Below, piece by piece: positions 47,843 through 59,200 of a stretch of DNA of 64,000 nt. The notes under the pieces were generated by a model, which was not told where the DNA came from, did not search any database, and saw only the letters and a list, made by a program, of their open reading frames with translations. Each line of letters begins with the position of its first letter. Within the stretch, counting starts at the first letter, position 1. The translations under genes were made by a program, and so were the position numbers. The stretch comes from Amaranthus tricolor (taxonomy: Eukaryota; Streptophyta; Magnoliopsida; Caryophyllales; Amaranthaceae), in assembly GCF_026212465.1 (NCBI RefSeq), contig NC_080050.1, positions 47,501 to 111,500 on the forward strand, written 5' to 3'.

Positions 47843-49008
47843 TTACGATAGATATGTCGTAATATTCTAAAAGCATTTATTATTATAGATTTTTTTAGAA
47901 TTATTGAAGAAAAGTCAAGGTGAAAGTCTACTCTTAATGTAAGCTTATAATGATAGTTTCCTTTGTTTTTTTTTTAAAATAACCTATACCCTAGTCCCAA
48001 ACGTTAAAAGCTTATCTAGCTTTCACTATGGTCAGTACTCATTGGTAGAGTTTATAAAAGGGAGAAAGATAGAGAAACTTGTGTCTTTTGCTGTTATATG
48101 AGTCATATTATACTGCATAAGTGGAGTATTGATGAAGACTAAGGTATGATGTTTCATCATAATAAAAACAATAAAAATGAAGTAAATGTAAGCCTAATAG
48201 TAATAGAAGTATTATGTTTTACCTATTTTAATGTCCTAACTATAAATTTCAGGCAGGAAGTTCCTTGTTGTATGATATGAATATACTAAAACGGTTTCAT
48301 TGAATGCCCTTTGTTTCAGAAACTTATTTATTGTATGCTTGAGCTTTTTCTTCACCACTAATTAGTGGAGTAGTTACTTATTTATTTGCACTTGGCATAT
48401 CTTGCTTTCTGTTACTAGTTATTACTACTCCTTATTAATAGTAGTTGGGTTTAAGTTGTACTTGTACTTTTGCTGCATAATGTAGTAGGAGTAATTTAAT
48501 TGATGTTTCTGAATTTGACTGTTGTGTTCACTATTCCAACTGTCTGCTCTTTACTGTTGCAGGTTTGTGTACAGTTTCTTCTCTAATGAGTAATGTGGAG
48601 TAGTCTTAAAGCTTGAGGGTCTTACCCATTAGATTATCCTTACCAGTTTTCATGTCCTTTTCATCCTAGTGTAGCAGTAGCAGTATTTCAACTTTCATTT
48701 CTTATTCTGATTTTGATAGTTAAAATTCCCCAAGAAAATGGAGTAAATATATAAGTGACCCCACTATACAAAAGTTGGCAAAATTTAGATTCCCACTTCC
48801 ACTTGTGATGACTGATGAGCTTCTTCCTTCCAATTTCCAATTTCCAATTTCCAATTTCCATTCCAGTTTTTTGGTACTCAGATTTGATTCTTTTCTCCAG
48901 AATCTTTGATGAAGCTGACATGTTGATGTTTTTAGCAATTCCCCAATAACAAAGCCTTTTCTTACTTTGGAGAAATTTGCTCTAGAAATATCCTATTTTT
49001 GGGTAAAC
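47843..49008 (+). promoter_or_regulatory. Upstream region of the BLH11-like gene
   Basis: No gene is seen. The last 200 bp are a probable leader with a 7-bp repeat, TTCCAAT, iterated about five times at 48827-48866, and an upstream ATG near 48908 followed by a stop after five codons. A GATTTGAC-like and pyrimidine-rich context surrounds it; the transcription start cannot be placed. Confidence 0.4.
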
Positions 49009-50530
49009 ATGGTTTCACAAGAAACAGAAAGAAATCCTACTTGTTCAAGTAGTCTACACCATTTCATAATTTCATCATCAAATCTCATTTCTTCTCAAAC
49101 CCATTTTGATAACCCACATTATGATGCATTTGTATCTGATATTAACATAAGACCATTTTCAGATCATCAAAGTCTTGGTAATACCCAATTTCCTACAATT
49201 CAGTCTCTTGGTGAGAGAATGTCAAGATCAATAAACCTTGTTCATGATCCATCCTCAGTAGTTTCTCCTGATGATGAATCTGATATGGGTCATACCAGGC
49301 ATCTCATGGACCTTCTTGGAGCTCCAAATGAGCAGACACATGGTGAAAATAGGCTCTCACTTTCACTTGGTTCTCAAGTAGGAGTACTTCATACACCTCA
49401 ATTTAGGCAAACTCCTCTCATGCACCAACCTTATAATAACTTGGTTGATCAACATAATTGTAACCCTGGAGATTATTCTTTCATGGGAAATTCCTCTTCT
49501 TCAGCATTTTCAATCAGTAATTCAATTTATTTGAAGCCCACTAAATCGGTTCTCGAAGAAGTTATTGATCTTGGTAGCAAAGACATCGATTTAAGTGACG
49601 TAAAGCGGTTGTTTATGAGTAGCAGAGGTCTCTGTGCTGAACTAAGAGCTGAATTATTGGGTAATAGCTTTGTATCTGCTAATAAACATGATCTTCAAAT
49701 TACACTATCTAAGCTAATTACTTTGTTGGAACAGGTAGGTGGGTTATTCTTGAATATTATTCTTTATAGAAGTAAAATTGAAACTTTTCTTGAAAATACT
49801 AATGGGATTTTTTTTTAAAAGGTTGAAGGGAGATATGATGAGTATTATCAGAGGATGGAAGATTTAATATCATCATTTGAAGTGATAGCAGGAGAAGGGG
49901 CATCAAAATGTTATACTGCATTAGCCTTGCAAGCAATGTCTAGGCATTTTTGTAGTCTAAGAGATGCCATAGTTACCCAAATTAAGGTTGCTAGGAAGAA
50001 ATTATCACCCGACTTGCCTAAAATTGGAAGTGCTTTAACCCATCTAACTTTGTTTGATAGAGAGAATACCAACACTAGGATGTCGCTTCAACAGATCGGC
50101 CTCATCCAAGGAACCCATCGACCAGCATGGCGGCCTATTCGAGGCCTCCCTGAGACCTCAGTGGCCATTTTGCGCGCTTGGCTCTTTGAGCATTTCCTTC
50201 ATCCGTAAGTTGCGTTGATTATAAATAGTGTCCCTTATGAATTGTTTTGATATTCAGGCATGTTTTGCAGATATCCAAATGACTCTGAGAAGCTGAGTTT
50301 AGCATCACAAACTGGACTTACAAAGAATCAGGTATACTATTTGAGACATTGAGTCAAATATGTTAGGTGATGATTCATAATAAAATTTAATTTACTACTT
50401 CATGTAGGTTTCAAATTGGTTTATAAATGCGAGGGTAAGATTATGGAAGCCAATGATTGAAGAAATGTACAAAGAAGAATTTGGGGATTCTTCAGTAGAT
50501 TCTTCAGGGGAAGGCCATGCTAATTGCTAA
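49009..50530 (+). CDS. BEL1-like TALE homeodomain transcription factor (BLH11 type)
   Basis: Exons are 49009-49734, 49822-50204, 50271-50331 and 50408-50530, giving 430 aa. The start is ATG in [10 protein letters not shown]; upstream in-frame codons have no ATG. Features: ZIBEL-like LSLSLG at 116-121; a diverged SKY box, SIYLKP, from 172 with the BELL domain continuing into [15 protein letters not shown] in exon 2; TALE homeodomain with PYP at 370-372 and WFINARVR at 394-401; and a very short tail (about 25 residues) after [13 protein letters not shown], without the C-terminal ZIBEL motif of its neighbour. Exon 2-4 boundaries fall at the same homeodomain positions as in the gene at 39844, and exon 3 is again 61 nt. 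The protein should bind DNA with KNOX partners. Same-strand tandem position next to a BLH3-like gene resembles the Arabidopsis BLH3-BLH11 arrangement. Confidence 0.93.
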
Positions 50531-51261
50531 AACATTAAGTTTTAGTAGACATATTAGTGCATTAGAAGCATTAGTTTAGATGAAAATGATCTCTCTAGTT
50601 TTAGTTTTGTAATTGATCTTAGCATCAAATATTAGTAGCCGCCAAATGTTTTCTAATTCTACTTTGAAAAAGTCTGCTAAGATTTAATAGTGGGGTTATG
50701 TTATGTTGCACTTGAGACTTGACATCCTATTCATTCTATTCCTAAGCATTAATGCTCCCAAATCCCAATTATTACATTGCTCATTGCTTCTACACTTGTA
50801 CTTCCTGAATTGTTACATTTTCTCCATCTGTACATGACATAAAAAAGTTTTTTCAAACCAACCTCTACTTGTTATTGATCTACTTAATTCTAATAAATTT
50901 TTTTATATCTAAAAACTACTAAAATTAGAATCTAAAGGGTAGTAGACACTAATGATAAAATACTAGCTTAGGGTACTAAGAAATGAGAACACCACAATTG
51001 CATAGGCATATCAATTGTACTCAATATTTATATACTCCCTCCTATTCAGATTAGGTGTTCCATTTCCTTTTATGGTCAAGTCACCTTAATTGTTTTATTT
51101 TTATTTTTGTTATGTATTTTTGACTATTATGCCCTTAGTAGTTTTATCCTATTTTTAATTATACCCTCCATTAACCATACTAATTTTCCTCCCTTTTAAT
51201 TAATCAACATATCTAAATCCTAATTAACATACCCACCCATTTAAACATTGCCTCCCTTTTT

Positions 51262-51385
51262 AACCCTAAATCTGGGTTGAAGCTTCACCGTCTTTCTTAA
51301 TTTCTTTCGTGTTGTTCTCTGATAACCCTAGATCTGGGTTGAAGCTTCACCTTATTCCATAATTTCTTTCGTGTTGTTCTCATGG
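51262..51385 (+). repeat. 62-bp tandem duplication upstream of the + strand frame
   Basis: AACCCTAAATCTGGGTTGAA...TTTCGTGTTGTTCTC at 51262 is repeated from 51324 with a few changes. The second copy ends directly at CATGGCAAAC, so the duplicate forms the putative leader of the + strand frame in the mariner-like element. Confidence 0.7.
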
Positions 51386-51887
51386 CAAACTCCAGTTCGC
51401 CTTTTAAATCCCCCCTGAAGAACCCCAACTCGACAATCAACTACCCATGAAAAACCCTAACTCGACAATCAACTCACCCATGAAAAACCCTAACTCAACA
51501 ATCAACTCACCCATGAAAAACCCTAATTTGCGTACTTATTTACTTCTGAGAATCCTCAAATCTCCTTACAAATCGCCTTCTAAGATAGAGTTTAAGGGGT
51601 TCGATGATGGAAACCCTAGATCTGGACTGAAATCGTTTGAGGAGGAGTCTTTTGATTACTATAATGACTCAACTTCTGTTGAGACTGATCCTAAGTGGGG
51701 AAGAGAACTTGACTCTGAAGGTGAACCCATTTACACACCTGAGCCTGATATGTATCCTGATCATGAATATTCTTCCATTGATGCTGTTTTTTCGAATACT
51801 GATTGTGAAGAAGAAAATTGGCTTGATAAGCTTGGTCCTTTCTCAAGTGAGTTTCTGTTCCTGTTGGTGCATGTTGATTTTGACTGA
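51382..51887 (+). CDS. Unknown acidic protein frame inside the mariner-like element, frameshifted
   Basis: Convergent with the transposase. From ATGGCAAAC (51382) the frame reads MANSSSPFKSPLKN and meets TGA at 51448. The long frame from 51447 to 51887 continues the same protein sequence one base out of register. The cause is visible: a 33-bp repeat (encoding NPNSTINSPMK) has three copies at 51421, 51453 and 51486, and the first is only 32 bp. After the repeats comes a Ser-, Asp- and Glu-rich segment (GFDDGNPRSGLKSFEEESFD). A TCAA|GTGAGT donor at 51847 and a TTTTAG acceptor ending at 51966 would extend the frame with residues such as GGLDCFPTFYAQRCW. No domain is recognised. It may be a second mariner gene or captured host sequence. 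Confidence 0.45.
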
Positions 51888-52492
51888 TGATGATTTTTAA
51901 TTTAAACGTTTTTGTACGCATTTTATTTCATTGCTCTGTGATCTGTAAGTGAGAGCATTTTTTTAGCTACCATAAAATCGAACAAAGGGGGTTTGGATTG
52001 TTTTCCAACGTTTTATGCACAAAGATGTTGGATTTTCCACTCAATGATTTCAAAAAAAAAAAAAAAAAGTTTACCTGAGAGTACTAAAACAACCAATTTT
52101 TTCATTAATGTATATTTGAATATAAATGTTTCATTGAAAACAACATAAAATTTTTGTTGTTTGCATTTGAAACATTCCATGTTAAAGATCCCAAAAATAT
52201 ATCCAAAGTCAAAAGGAATTTACATTTGAAACATGTTGATGTGTTGGTTAAGGTTGTGTTGGCTGCTGTTCTGTGCTGTTGTTGCTTTACTGTGTGTCCC
52301 AAAAAATTTTGTTGGTTGCTGTTCCGTTGTTCATATGCTGATTTTTGTTTCTCCTACTGAAATTCGTTGAAATTGGTTGTTGTTGTTTTCTGATAATTCT
52401 ACATTCCAATCCCCTTTATCAATCCCCCCTGCATAGCCAATCAGTTCCACGAGCTGTTTCATTTTATCTATACTTAGCTTTGTGAATAAATG

Positions 52493-53767
52493 TTAAAGTG
52501 AATCAACAACCAGTTGTTTTTCAATACTCAGGTAATCTGGTAAAGTCCCTTCCCTTGCTACCTTTGTTTTATTCATGTGAGGAATGTGATAGTCAAACCC
52601 CCCTTGTCTTTTCATGACCTCTATCATACAAGCTTGTAAAGTGATGAATACAAACCTTAAATATTGTGGACTTAGATTCTGAAATGCATTATTCACAGCC
52701 CTAACTAATTCTGTTACATTGTAAGCAGCTTTTTGATATTGCAAAGCTTGAATTGATCTAAAAAAACCTAGATCTAGTACGTTCATGTCATGGGAATTTG
52801 GAGGTTGTTGCACTAATTGCATATTAAATCCATCTTTCATTGCCTCTTTTAAAAATTCTCTGTCATTATGTGCTATATGTGGTTTGGCATTGTCTTGTTG
52901 AATGTAAATATGCTTTGACAATTCTGCAGGCCATTTTGCTCTTATGGTTGGCAGCACATTAGTGATAAGCATTGCTCTAATGTGCTCTTTCGTGATTGAT
53001 TGTATTGGTTTTGTTTCTAACTCCCCCCTTTTCCTGTTCTTAGAGCTTCTTTTTGCTGGCTTTTGTGTAATAAATGGCCAAATGCCTATCTTACCATCAA
53101 AAATAACATCACCTTCAGTTGTAATTGGCTTTGCAACAGCACACATAAACATGATTTTTGGAATGAGCCTCTTTGATTGACACTCTCTATGTGGTTCTAC
53201 TTCACCCGGAGCTAGATAATAACTCTGTGTCTCTCGGGTTAGATAGAAGTGTTTTTCATCTATGTGAACAACGTTAGTATATGGCTTAAACTTGAATGCA
53301 TCATTTTGTTCATCATATTCACATTTAGATAATGCAAATCTTAACCTGTGTAACTTGTTGTTTTCATTCAAATTCGGTTTGATTGCGTTTGTGTGCCTTC
53401 TTATGACTTTGTTCTTCTTCCACCTACGCACCGTTGTTTGTGACACGTCCATCTGCTTTGCTACTGAATGTTGAGTACCCTTGAGTTAATATTTAATGGC
53501 CTTAAACTTTTCTTCATTGAACTTGATTTTATTTGCTACTTCTCTGCCCACTCTCTTGTTGTTGAGGTTAATCATTGTGGTGTTGTTTGTCATCTGCTTC
53601 TTCACATCATTCCACAAATGTGTGATTGTTTTCCTACACACTTGAAACTCAGTCGCAAGTGCATTTATTGTGCCTAGCACTGGTTTGCCCTTCTTATTTA
53701 ATGCAGACAGCAGCTTCTGCATTATTTTTTCTCTTTTTTGTGTACTTAAGTTTTTTTAAGGAGCCAT
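52493..53767 (-). pseudogene. Mariner-like DD39D transposase with two in-frame stops
   Basis: Cut-and-paste transposase acting on the TIRs of its own element. From ATG at 53767 the frame is MAP, stop (TAA), then KNLSTQKREKIM and the N-terminal helix-turn-helix region (LATEFQVCRKTITHLW). A second TAA at 53486-53488 follows KAIKY, and LKGTQHSVAKQMDVSQTT continues in the same frame to 52493. Total about 424 codons, normal for plant mariner transposases. The catalytic triad is intact: VHIDEKHFY, QQDNAKPH and NVLDLGFF, the last two Asp separated by 39 residues. Both stops could come from single substitutions (for example AAA to TAA). A start at the internal ATG 53722 would avoid only the first stop. 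Confidence 0.93.
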
Positions 53768-54925
53768 TTTTTTAGATGAATGTGTAATAAATGACCATTG
53801 TCATTGTCTATTTATTGTTTCTGTTTTTTCATGTAATGATTGAATTTTTTTGCTGTTTTACAATTCATTTTTGGCGCCTAATACCCATTAATCTCAATTT
53901 ATGCCCCTCCTAGTTTGATTGCTGTGTGCTTTGAAATTTTGGTTGAATTAATGGCGCCAGACACCAATTTTCTTTTCTTGCACTGGCGGCAGTTTCTGAT
54001 TTCCTTTCTTTTGGACATTTTAATTTGGGGTTTCAAATAAAATTGGGTAATGTGATGATTTTTTTCAATTTGAAAATTTGGTTGTTTATAATTTGGTGGC
54101 TATTTAAGAAATTATTAATGCGTCATTTTTGGTAATTTGGAAAATCTGAAGCCAATGATCGCAAAAAAATTCGCACTCACATGATCAGTAACAACTGCAA
54201 CTACACCGAAGTTGTTGAAAAATTGAGAAGGCTATCTGAGATACCGTAACTGATGTATTTAATTTTCTTTAGTACTCTTGAGAAATTTATGTAATTTCCA
54301 AAAATTATTGTAAACGTAGGACTTAATTATGTAATTCCGGAATTAATTAGATGATCGATGTAATTTTGGCCTTGAATTGAAAAAAATTTTCAGACTTTTG
54401 GTGCCAAAAAAAATTAGCTTTCAAATTGAGCTAGAAAGTGCTTGAAATTGGTGGGAATCATTAATTCCATAATCCTTACAATTAAAAACCCATAATACTA
54501 CTTTCTTTCCTACCCTTAGGATCCCATTTTGACTTTTCTTAAAATCCGTGAAAAGTCAAATGAGACTCCTAAGCTGAATAGGAGGGAGTATTATTTTATG
54601 GGTCAAAAGCATACTTAAACGATATCTTGTTAATTCTTTAGTGTCGTCTTGTTAAAACTATCAAATTAAAACTTAACTAATTCTAATCCCATAATGATAT
54701 TTTTTTATTGACTAAATTAATATGAAATCAACCTATATTTATCATGACCAAATTACACTTAATCTCATACTATCACCTTATTGATTAAGTTAACAAATAT
54801 TTTTACTTAAGATTAATTGAGCGCAGGTTTAATTTATGACCCAGTATTCTATTAACAACATCACATAATTGTCAATTCATAATTGATTGAATTTGATCCC
54901 TCTATTCTTAAAAAAAATCTATTTA

Positions 54926-55239
54926 CAGTCCGTTTTGTATGTGGTTATAAACGGTGGTAATAAGAATGAACATTAGTGTAATTTTGATTGAAAATTCTCT
55001 TAGCTACTTTGATGGTTATACTTGTCCAACTTCAATTATCTTATTTTCTTCATAAAATTTATTCCAAGGTATTACCATTGGGAGATATGGTATTAGGTGG
55101 TAATGAAAATTTGTATACAAAATAACTTTTTTGTGATCAAAGTTTCGTCACCATGGGAATGACGTGAAACTTTTGATAAAATTTTACATTGTAAATCATT
55201 TATATTACCACCATTTAGTACCACTAACCAAACGACTCG
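54926..55239. mobile_element. PIF/Harbinger-like MITE (314 bp), related to 32304-32851
   Basis: Left end CAGTCCGTTTTGTATGTGGT and right end complementary (CCAAACGACTCG), flanked by TTA on both sides (54923-54925 and 55240-55242). GGTGGTAAT/ATTACCACC words lie in inverted order inside. No coding frame. Confidence 0.6.
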
Positions 55240-55267
55240 TTAGTAAACATGGTAATAAACAATAAAG

Positions 55268-55400
55268 ATAAAGAGTAATTTGCGAATTATAGCCTTCAAA
55301 TTTAGGGCTTTTGCGAATTACATCCTCAAAGTTTTATTTTTGCGAATTACAACCTTCAAAGTATCAAAGTCTACACCATTAAGGCCAAGTAACCATTAAC
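55268..55400. repeat. Short direct repeats of TTTGCGAATTA
   Basis: TTTGCGAATTATAGCCTTCAAA is followed by two diverged copies (TTTTGCGAATTACATCCTCAAA and TTTGCGAATTACAACCTTCAAA) spaced about 35 bp apart. Probably the end of a degraded transposable element; no partner end was found. Confidence 0.4.
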
Positions 55401-55562
55401 CAACCCAAATGACCTTTGACGAAACTAAATGATCATTAACCATTACTAATAACCTTTGACTTTTGTTGACCATCCCTAAATACATTTGGCTTTCCTAATT
55501 ACTAATGGTACCCTAGTGTTTTAGCACTTTAATGTCGAGTTTATCCATCATAATGATACTTT

Positions 55563-55905
55563 TGCAAAAAACAGACGTCACGAATATCCTAATGGGGTAA
55601 CTCTTTTAGAAATCCAGTCGAAATAAGTACTTATTCGCCTATTTTTTGGCACGTAGACTAAAAAAGATATTTACCGTCATTTTTACATATCATAGCAATA
55701 TTTAAAAAAAAAACATTGCGATTATTCTTATGGAGTAACTTTTTCGAAAATCCGGTCGAAACAAGTACTTGTTCTCCCTTTTTTCGGCATGTAAACCGAA
55801 AAAGATATTTAATGTATTTTTACCTATCACAATGGTTTTATCAAAAAAACGAACATCGCGATTACTCTTATAGGGTAACTCTTTCGAAAATCCGGTCGAA
55901 AGGAA
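55563..55905. repeat. Tandem repeat, period about 140 bp, 2.4 copies
   Basis: Blocks with ATGGGGTAACTC...AATCCAGTCGAAA...AAAAAGATATTTA recur at about 55588, 55727 and 55867 with substitutions. The third copy is cut short after TCCGGTCGAAA. Non-coding; it resembles a small satellite seed. Confidence 0.7.
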
Positions 55906-56258
55906 TTAAATTTTAATCAGTAAAAGAAGTTTTAATGAGAAAAAATTAATACTCCTAAAATAAGTAAAAATTAGTTATAATAAAAATCAATTTTTCAATA
56001 AAATTCAATTCTAGTTTATAACTAAAAATCATTAATTAATAAAAATTAGTTACATTCAGTTTTAATTCAACGAAAAAAATTATAATAGAAAAAAAAATCA
56101 ATCCAAATAGTTAAAAAAAGGAAAAAAAGATAACGGTCTTACGGCATGCCAATTTTATTAAGGAGGGACTAGGGGGGAGGAGACATTGTCTATTCGTGGT
56201 CGTACAAAAATATCCCCAAAACTTCATTTGGGGTCTGGGAAGTAATAATCTGTAAGAA

Positions 56259-59200
56259 ATGAGTTCAACTAACTTCTTTTATTCAATCTGCACCAAAACT
56301 TCATCATCATACCAACATTCTCAATCCCATTATCACTTAAAACCCTCCCCAAATTATAGAAAGTGGGTAGAAACCCATCAACGTAAAAATGGCAAGAATC
56401 CATTTTTGGTGAAATCTTTTGAAGTTAATGAAGGAGTTGATCAATTTCTCTCTCCGACTCCTCTTCACACTAATGACCAAGAAAAGGTGGATGTTGAGGA
56501 AGAAAGTGTTGAATCGAGTATTTTTGAGGAGGATTTTGAAGACCCAGTTGCCTTTTCTTCAAGTGAGGAGGAAGACTTTGAGGAGGAAGATAGTCGCTTT
56601 AAGCTCAGAAACGGGAGGGAGGTAATTCCCCTTTCTTCCTCTCTTTTTTTGTTTCATTCATTTGTTACTTATGTTTTCATTTGACATTAAGGAAGAAAGT
56701 GTTGAAATTGAGCAAGAGTTGAGCTTAGTTGAGAAGGACTAGAGTGATATTAGAGATTTAGATGGTGGTAATTTGGTACTCCTATTAAAGAAACTAATTT
56801 AAGTACTTCAGGACCATAGTGGATGATTGAGATGAAAGGCACTCTCATTCACCAAAGATCAAAAGTTGGGGTTTAAATGGATGTTTATAGGGTGTATAAA
56901 TGTATGAACCAAATATGCAAGTAACAGATAATAGTAAAATGAAAAAAAACAAATAAAGCCACAAGACATAAAAGTGGTTCACCTACATCCACCATATCTA
57001 GCTAGGATAGTATTAATATTGTGTTTAAAGGACAAACTACAATCCTGAAAGCATTATGGAGGTTTGATGAGGAAGAGAGGAGCTAATGAGGGGCATAAAC
57101 TTAAGCAATATGAGAGCTTCACAAATGAGACTTTGGCTTGCTAACAAATAACCTAGGACTAGTGCATTTATATGAAAACATAGGGAATAGAAGTAACAAG
57201 TAGGAGGTATCAGTACAAGGTAAAAACAATGAGGCAGTAGGCTGGAGCCCCGTGCTCGTTCGAGCAAGGTAGTGCTCATTCGAGCACAATTTTTCTGACA
57301 ACTTCTGACTGCTTCTGCTCCTGTTGTGCAACATGTCCCATGGTCCCCAATGCTCCTTTAATGCTTCTGTACTTGCCTATGATTGATGCATGCCTTGCTC
57401 TCCAAGGCTCTAAACCAACCAGTGAATACTAGGGGCAATTGTACTACGTTGATTCTCCCTCAACCAATCTCAAGTTAGTTCTTGGTCCTTTTCTTACCAC
57501 ACTAACACACTTAACTATGTTCTAATTACTTGGTGAGCATAAGTCACCCATAATCCTAACAATTTCCACCTTGACTTGTGTTCTCCAAGTCATAAAAGAT
57601 CACCTTCAAGAACATCCAACAACACCCACAAGCATCTCTAGTTAGACACTAGCATACTCAACAAACAAAAGTAGATGTGCACAAAACAAACAAAGCATAT
57701 GCACTAAAATGCCCTCTAATTGCTTACAAAAGAGTATGATTAATTACCAACTAAGTCCATACAACCTATGGACTTGTTGGGAGACATTGGAATTACACTC
57801 AAGTCATCATTCCTTAAAGAAGTATCACCACCATCATGCTTGGTTGAAGTAGTGGACTCACAAATTGAACTAATCAAGATTGAACCAAGTAGCTTGTATA
57901 AGTCATCATCATCAAAGGACTATCATGAACATTTAGGACCCTTGCCAACCTTCAAAACTCCACTTTCACCAATGCACCTAAAGCCTTCTTTATTCAAAGT
58001 ACCAAGGGAGATTCATCCCCTAATTATTCTTCTTTAAAATACGTTATAACAGAATTCCCAGCTCAGCACCTTCTTATAACAGAATTCCCAGCACATCATT
58101 CTTCTAATTTATTCTGCCATGTCAATCTTTGGATTTCCACCAGAATATGTTGTTGCCTTCTTGTTGTTCTTCCTCTGATACGTAATCCAAGGCTTGATGA
58201 AGGGTATAGCAACTTTCTACCTGAAATTTTCAACTTTAGTAACTTTACGGCATGTTGTAGCTTTTATGCGGCGACTCGTCACTTCTTCTCTGATCTTGGT
58301 TTGGCACTTCAGTGAGTTTGTGGCGAGACGTGGCTTTTTGGGGTGACTCGACGCAAGCAATGAGTCGTAGTTTTTAAGGGGAGCTTAGCAACGACTCGTT
58401 GCTTTTCCCTCAGGGCTTCATTGGCTCATTTTTCTTCACTTATTATGGGTTCTTGGTCATTTCTCCTAGCCTTCAACCTCTTATTACTTCGTAGGACCTA
58501 ATAAAACTTCAATTTTGCCTTAAAATCATAGAAAACAAAATTAAACTTATAAGAAAAAAATGTGAAAACTTACTTTAGAAACCCACAAATAGCCCTAAAA
58601 ATCATCTAAAAGGAATGAAAAGTATAGTAAGTGCAAATAAATGCACTTAGCAGCTAGCTTCGTTGGAACTAGTTCATTGGCACTTGCACTCATCGGATTG
58701 CTTGGATATTACTTCCAACAATCCTTCCAACAATCCTTCTTAAGACGGCCTTTCTTCCTACATTAGTGGCAAGTTATGTCTCTTTTGTTCCTACATAAAT
58801 CCTTAGTAAACAAAGTATCATTGGACTCAATGAACGCCTTTTGTGCAAATTGAGAATCAATAAAGTCCTTTTGTGTTAAGGCCTTTTTTTAACATCCTCA
58901 CTACACAAAGTGTCTCTCTAGGTGTAATATACACCTTCTTTCTTTAGGATTCTTCATTTTTCTTCTCTTCTTCTGAATTCTTTATTGTTTTGCCTTCTCT
59001 CTTGTATGATAACAATTAGATGAAGAACAATTAGATGCAATGCTTTAAATTGTGGTTTTAGGTACCTTCTTGTGCTAATTTTGCACCATATTAATGGCTT
59101 AAAGCAATGAAAATATTTTAGATCATTTATGCAATTATAATATGAATTTCATATTGCTATAAGTATCAAATATGCTTTAAAATTGTTCTATAAGCTGTTG

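Larger units (their letters stand above)
51035..54588 (-). mobile_element. Mariner-like element, near-complete (3554 bp)
   Basis: Begins CTCCCTCCTATTCAG and ends CTGAATAGGAGGGAG with TA duplications at 51033-51034 and 54589-54590; the TIRs continue with mismatches for about 28 bp. It contains a DD39D transposase on the - strand and a gene-like frame on the + strand. It sits 500 bp after the BLH11-like gene. It shares its ends with the Stowaway MITE at 31346. Two stops in the transposase make it probably non-autonomous now, but the structure is otherwise full length. Confidence 0.95.

Noticed and set aside
51637..51921. Alternative frames on both strands over the mariner + strand gene
   Set aside because: They are shadows of the frame 51447-51887, which alone has the repeat structure and start context.
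57768..58037. 89-aa frame in HflX intron 1
   Set aside because: Not a plausible HflX exon: exon 1 and exon 2 join in phase without it, and it lies next to a copia polypurine tract.
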